DNA of 37,145 nucleotides from Pseudorhodobacter antarcticus (GTDB lineage: Bacteria; Pseudomonadota; Alphaproteobacteria; Rhodobacterales; Rhodobacteraceae). The translations under genes and the position numbers were made by a program. The stretch lies in assembly GCA_945862435.1 (NCBI GenBank), contig CAMAXX010000027.1:1-37145 (forward strand). The letters run 5' to 3'. Every line of letters begins with the position of its first letter. Position 1 is the stretch's first letter. Of this stretch, positions 33,816-37,145 are shown in pieces. Below the pieces are notes generated by a model. That model was not told the DNA's origin, made no database searches, and worked only from the letters and a program-made list of their open reading frames with translations.

Positions 33816-33858
33816 GTCTTTGGCCTTTGGGTCAGGTGACTTCGCCCCGGCTCTTTGT

Positions 33859-34497
33859 TCAACTTTGGCGGGATAGAATTACATCTGCCCCGCCACTCCC
33901 TGCAACAACCCGCCTGATATTCGGCAGATCGTTTCCGTCAACCCACGCCTTTGCCTCTGCTTCGGTCTTGCCATACCCCGCCCAGCGATCCATCAGGCGG
34001 GCAACCAAATCTGCCTCGGCTACTTCGATCCAGATCGTCAGGTCATACAGCGGCAAGGCATCGGGCCATGGGGCCTCATTAAGCAGCAGGTAGTTGCCTT
34101 CGACGATCAGGATTTTATTCTGCGGGCCGATGATATCTGCCCCTGCGCGGGAAATCTCAAGGGCGCGGTCGAACAGGGGGATTGCGACTTCGGCCTCGGT
34201 TTTCAGGCGGCGCAACAGGTGAAAAAAGCCGCTGGCGTCAAAGGTGTCGGGCGCGCCTTTGCGGGCCCGCGCGCCGCGTGCGTGAAGGACGGCATCATCG
34301 TAATGAAAGCCGTCCATTGGAACCACCTTTGCCCCTGCGCCGAGTGCCGCGACCAATTCAGCGGCAAGGGTGGATTTGCCAGCGGCGGGCGGGCCTGCAA
34401 GGGCGGCGATGAACCGCCCGTCAGTTTTGGCCGCGCGCGTTAAGTTTTGCGCCGCGGCGCGGGCCTGTATCAATTCGGCCAGCGCGGCGGGGGTCAT
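33859..34497 (-). CDS. frcK: FrcK-like nucleoside/sugar kinase family protein
   Basis: A 212-aa P-loop kinase of the uridine kinase/pantothenate kinase-like group. Walker A is GPPAAGKST (35-43); VPMDGFHYDD and ILIVEGNYLLL are typical of the family. In Sinorhizobium a kinase of this kind, FrcK, is the last gene of the frcBCAK fructose transport operon, and the order here is the same. The start overlaps the frcA stop (ATGA). Whether it phosphorylates fructose is not settled by sequence. Confidence 0.8.
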   Translation of the reverse strand: MTPAALAELIQARAAAQNLTRAAKTDGRFIAALAGPPAAGKSTLAAELVAALGAGAKVVPMDGFHYDDAVLHARGARARKGAPDTFDASGFFHLLRRLKTEAEVAIPLFDRALEISRAGADIIGPQNKILIVEGNYLLLNEAPWPDALPLYDLTIWIEVAEADLVARLMDRWAGYGKTEAEAKAWVDGNDLPNIRRVVAGSGGADVILSRQS

Positions 34498-35276
34498 GCC
34501 TGTTCTTCCACGCCTTCGGGCACTTTGGCCCCTGTCATAAAGGCCACGGCATCGGACATGGTATATTGCTTTGGGTCAATCACGCACAGCCGTTTGCCAA
34601 GGCGGTGGATGTGGATGCGGTCGGCAACCTCGAACACATGGGGCATGTTGTGCGAAATCAGGATAATCGGAATGCCTCGGCCTCGCACATCGCGGATCAG
34701 TTCCAGCACGCGGCGAGATTCTTTCACGCCCAGCGCGGCGGTGGGTTCGTCAAGGATAACCACTTTGGAACCGAACGCGGCTGCGCGGGCCACGGCCACG
34801 CCTTGACGCTGCCCGCCTGACAGGGATTCGACCGCTTGGTTGATGTTTTGAATGGTCATCAGCCCCAGTTCGGACAGCTTATCGCGGGCAAACTGCTCCA
34901 TCCTTGGGCGATCCATTTGGCGAAACACTGTGCCCATGATGCCCGGCTTGCGCCACTCGCGGCCCAAAAACATATTGTCGGCAATCGACAGGGCGGGCGA
35001 CATGGCAAGGTTTTGATACACGGTTTCAATGCCCACAGCGCGGGCATCATCGGGGCTGCGGAAATTGACGGGCGCACCATCAAGTTCAATAGTGCCATGG
35101 TCTGGCACAACTGCGCCCGACAGCGCCTTAATCAGCGTCGATTTGCCCGCACCGTTATCGCCGATTACGGCGACAATCTCGCCCGGATACAGATCAAAAT
35201 CTGCGCCGTTCATGGCCACGACGGTGCCGTAGCGCTTCATCAGGCCCGTTGCTTTTAGAATGGGGGTTCCGGTCAT
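34494..35276 (-). CDS. frcA: Sugar ABC transporter ATP-binding protein, FrcA type
   Basis: A 260-aa single ATPase domain of the CUT2 class. Walker A GDNGAGKST (39-47), signature LSGGQRQ (152-158), Walker B VVILDEP (172-178) and H-loop H209 are intact. CUT2 ATPases such as RbsA have two fused domains; FrcA is the single-domain form and would work as a homodimer. The frame opens 25 codons upstream within frcC, but GGAGGG fits ATG 35276, which overlaps the frcC stop by four bases. Confidence 0.87.
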   Translation of the reverse strand: MTGTPILKATGLMKRYGTVVAMNGADFDLYPGEIVAVIGDNGAGKSTLIKALSGAVVPDHGTIELDGAPVNFRSPDDARAVGIETVYQNLAMSPALSIADNMFLGREWRKPGIMGTVFRQMDRPRMEQFARDKLSELGLMTIQNINQAVESLSGGQRQGVAVARAAAFGSKVVILDEPTAALGVKESRRVLELIRDVRGRGIPIILISHNMPHVFEVADRIHIHRLGKRLCVIDPKQYTMSDAVAFMTGAKVPEGVEEQA

Positions 35277-36352
35277 TGTGTTGCCCTCCGCAGCCATTGA
35301 TCCAAGGCGACGGCGATGATTACAAGGCAGCCCGCCGCGAATTTTTGCCAATAATCATCAACGCCTGCCAGCGACAGGCCCGTGATGAACACACCCACAA
35401 TCATCGCGCCCAAAACGCTGCCGACAATAGACCCGCGCCCACCGAACAGCGAGGTGCCGCCTATCACTACAGCGGTGATTGAGGCAAGGTTCACATCCGA
35501 AAACGCAATGGGCGAGATCGACCCCACACGGCCAATGGCGACCCATGCGGCGAACCCGCAGATCACGCCTGCCACGGCATAGACCGACGTCAGCACGCGG
35601 TTCACGGCAATACCCGATAGCATGGCTGCATCAGGATCATCACCAATGGCGTGCACGTGCCGCCCCCATGCGGTTTGGTTCAGCACATACCACAGAATGG
35701 CGGCCAGAATAATCAGCGTGATCCCACCGAAAGAAATTGACGCACCGCCAAAGTTAAACCCCTGGCCAAACCACAAAAGGAAAGGGGCCTGCGCCTCGAT
35801 ATCAACGTTGCGGATGGATTCAGATTGCGAATACCACAGCTTGACCGCCTCAAAAATCGAGAGGGTGCCAAGGGTAACGATAAAGGGGGGCAGGCGCATT
35901 TTAGTAACCAACAATCCGTTGATCAGCCCCATCACGCCGCCTGCAAAAATGCCGGCGATGATGGCGATGCCAACGGGCAGGCCAAGGCCCACGGCCAGAT
36001 TGCCCATAATCAGAGAGGATAAAACCAGGATCGCGCCAACTGATAGATCAATGCCAGCGGTCAGAATAATCAGGGTTTGCGCCATGGCGACAAAACCCGT
36101 GACGGTGACCTGTTTCAAAATGGTCGACAGCGCGCCAAGGCCCAGAAAACGCGGGGCCACAATGGAAAAGGCGATGATCGACAGCAGCAGAACAAGGGCA
36201 GGAATTGTTGTGGGGTAATCGCGCAGAAAGCCGCGCAGACGCGGGATAAACCCATTGTCATCTTTTTCAAAGCTGGCCACGGCGGCATCGGCGCGCGCCA
36301 AACTAGCTTCATAATCCGAAATGGTTTTGGTTGGTGCGTCATCCGCGCTCAT
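35273..36352 (-). CDS. frcC: Sugar ABC transporter permease, FrcC type
   Basis: A 359-aa inner-membrane permease of the RbsC/FrcC family (BPD_transp_2). A charged cytoplasmic N-terminus of about 50 residues precedes eight to ten helices; the conserved GIDLSVGAIL segment and the GGTSLFGGRGS loop are present. Such permeases act as dimers with the binding protein FrcB and the ATPase FrcA. ATG 36352 with GGGGGG upstream is preferred over ATG 36370. It follows frcB after a hairpin and overlaps frcA. Confidence 0.88.
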   Translation of the reverse strand: MSADDAPTKTISDYEASLARADAAVASFEKDDNGFIPRLRGFLRDYPTTIPALVLLLSIIAFSIVAPRFLGLGALSTILKQVTVTGFVAMAQTLIILTAGIDLSVGAILVLSSLIMGNLAVGLGLPVGIAIIAGIFAGGVMGLINGLLVTKMRLPPFIVTLGTLSIFEAVKLWYSQSESIRNVDIEAQAPFLLWFGQGFNFGGASISFGGITLIILAAILWYVLNQTAWGRHVHAIGDDPDAAMLSGIAVNRVLTSVYAVAGVICGFAAWVAIGRVGSISPIAFSDVNLASITAVVIGGTSLFGGRGSIVGSVLGAMIVGVFITGLSLAGVDDYWQKFAAGCLVIIAVALDQWLRRATQ

Positions 36353-36398
36353 CAGCGTATCCCCCCGCATTCGTAAAATTTTAGATTTCAGGTATGAA

Positions 36399-36424
36399 GA
36401 AGGGCGACTGTAAAGCCGCCCTTC
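36399..36424 (-). promoter_or_regulatory. Intercistronic hairpin between frcB and frcC
   Basis: GAAGGGCG (36399-36406) and CGCCCTTC (36417-36424) form a perfect 8-bp stem; a further CT/AG pairing inside closes a GTAA loop. Such hairpins after binding-protein genes are known to stabilise the upstream message and limit read-through, so that more binding protein than permease is made. Confidence 0.7.
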
Positions 36425-36452
36425 CTTTAATCAAGACAAAGTTATGTGAGGA

Positions 36453-37145
36453 TTAGCCCCAGCACAGTTCGGTGCCTTTGACGGTGTCGATCGATGGCAC
36501 GCCTTCAGCAGGCTTGTCGGTGACCAAGTTCACACCCGTGTTAAAGAAGGACAGACCTTCGGTTACCGCTGGCTTCGTGCCATCTTTGGCGAAAGCAACG
36601 ATAGCTTCGATGCCTTTGGATGCCATCAGCAATGGGTACTGCTGCGAGGTTGCGCCGATCACGCCCGACTTAACCGAAGCCACGCCAGGGCAACCGCCGT
36701 CAACGGACACGATCAAAGCTTGACCTTCTTTGCCAGCGTTTTTCAGGGCTTGGAAGGCGCCTTCAGCAGCAGGCTCGTTGATGGTGTAGACCACATTGAT
36801 GTCTGGGTCTTTTGCCAGCAGGGTTTCCATCGCGCGCAGACCGCCTTCTGGGTTTGCATCCGAAGTTTCGTGACCGATAACGCGTGGATCGGTTTCCGAA
36901 CCCATAACGGCCAGATCAGGCACTTCGATGCCGAAACCAACCAAGAAGCCCGTGTCGCGTGCAACGTCAACCGAGATGTTGTCTTTGTTGATGTCAAGCA
37001 TTGCGATTTTGGCGTTTGCAGCCTCTGCGCCCAAGGTTGCAGCAGCCCATTTGCCAATTAGCAAACCAGCTTCAAAGTTGTCGGTTGCAAAGGTGATGTC
37101 TTGTGCTTCGGTGTCAGCCAAAGGGGTGTCCAGTGCGATAACCAA
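36453..37145 (-). CDS. frcB: Sugar ABC transporter substrate-binding protein, FrcB type (5' end outside window)
   Basis: The last 230 residues of a type I periplasmic binding protein; the signal peptide and N-terminal lobe lie beyond the right edge. Visible family blocks are ALDTPLAD, the [14 protein letters not shown] helix, [17 protein letters not shown] and [11 protein letters not shown], typical of ribose/fructose binders. The order binding protein, permease, ATPase, kinase supports an frc-type system, with fructose as likely but unproven ligand. A single cysteine precedes the C-terminal WG. Confidence 0.85.
   Translation of the reverse strand: MVIALDTPLADTEAQDITFATDNFEAGLLIGKWAAATLGAEAANAKIAMLDINKDNISVDVARDTGFLVGFGIEVPDLAVMGSETDPRVIGHETSDANPEGGLRAMETLLAKDPDINVVYTINEPAAEGAFQALKNAGKEGQALIVSVDGGCPGVASVKSGVIGATSQQYPLLMASKGIEAIVAFAKDGTKPAVTEGLSFFNTGVNLVTDKPAEGVPSIDTVKGTELCWG

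Noticed and set aside
1..37145. CRISPR arrays, tRNA or rRNA genes, insertion sequences
   Set aside because: No spaced direct repeats, cloverleaf-like sequences, rRNA cores or transposase/integrase motifs were recognised. The tandem repeats found have no spacers.

Overview
The window looks like chromosomal DNA of an alphaproteobacterium of the Rhodobacterales (Roseobacter/Rhodobacter type). This rests on a high-GC codon style and several order-typical genes: a split F0 operon with b and b' subunits, MipZ, TrcR (DUF1013), a TrmD with the N-terminal extension usual in this order, a cysteine-free L31 and an frcBCAK-type sugar transporter. No rRNA, tRNA, transposase, integrase or CRISPR array was seen.

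Layout. 1-132 is the end of a 14-bp tandem array, followed by a small secreted protein. 531-2311 is a LysR regulator overlapping an EamA exporter (minus strand). 2526-4707 holds a rhamnosyltransferase-like protein, an orphan BrnA-type antitoxin and a low-GC gene of unknown function. 4971-9227 is a translation and membrane-targeting cluster: ffh, a GNAT acetyltransferase, chorismate mutase, rpsP, rimM and trmD. 9224-10497 is a compact accessory trio (BrnA-like protein, orphan DNA methyltransferase, HTH protein). It separates trmD from its usual partner rplS, which resumes at 10806 with its own promoter and is followed by rpmE. 11504-13834 carries mipZ and a malonyl-CoA synthetase gene, with a convergent ArsR regulator behind them.

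14374-16951 is the F0 operon atpI-atpB-atpE-atpF'-atpF, closed by a strong terminator. 17063-18733 (minus) has an OmpA-like lipoprotein and an AraC-HTH/O6-methylguanine methyltransferase fusion whose tail is a 24-bp repeat. 18824-20625 is nth, an adenosine kinase-like gene and a 56-aa basic protein. A secreted RNase T2 follows on the minus strand, then trcR. 22244-24284 (minus) is a sulfurtransferase plus aminotransferase pair. 24384-27057 (minus) holds a glycine-rich protein, smpB, an EamA transporter and dapA. The right part has a soluble-type lytic transglycosylase, adenine deaminase, a third EamA transporter and a methyl-accepting chemotaxis protein. 33859-37145 (minus) is a fructose-type ABC operon whose binding-protein gene runs off the window.

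Most genes are housekeeping. The parts most worth a second look are the accessory trio between trmD and rplS, the low-GC orphan gene at 4108, several intercistronic hairpins placed where gene dosage should change (atpE/atpF', frcB/frcC, rpsP/rimM), the tandem operator-like repeats at the trcR promoter, and the in-frame minisatellite in the Ada-like protein. No complete new multi-gene system can be claimed from sequence alone.
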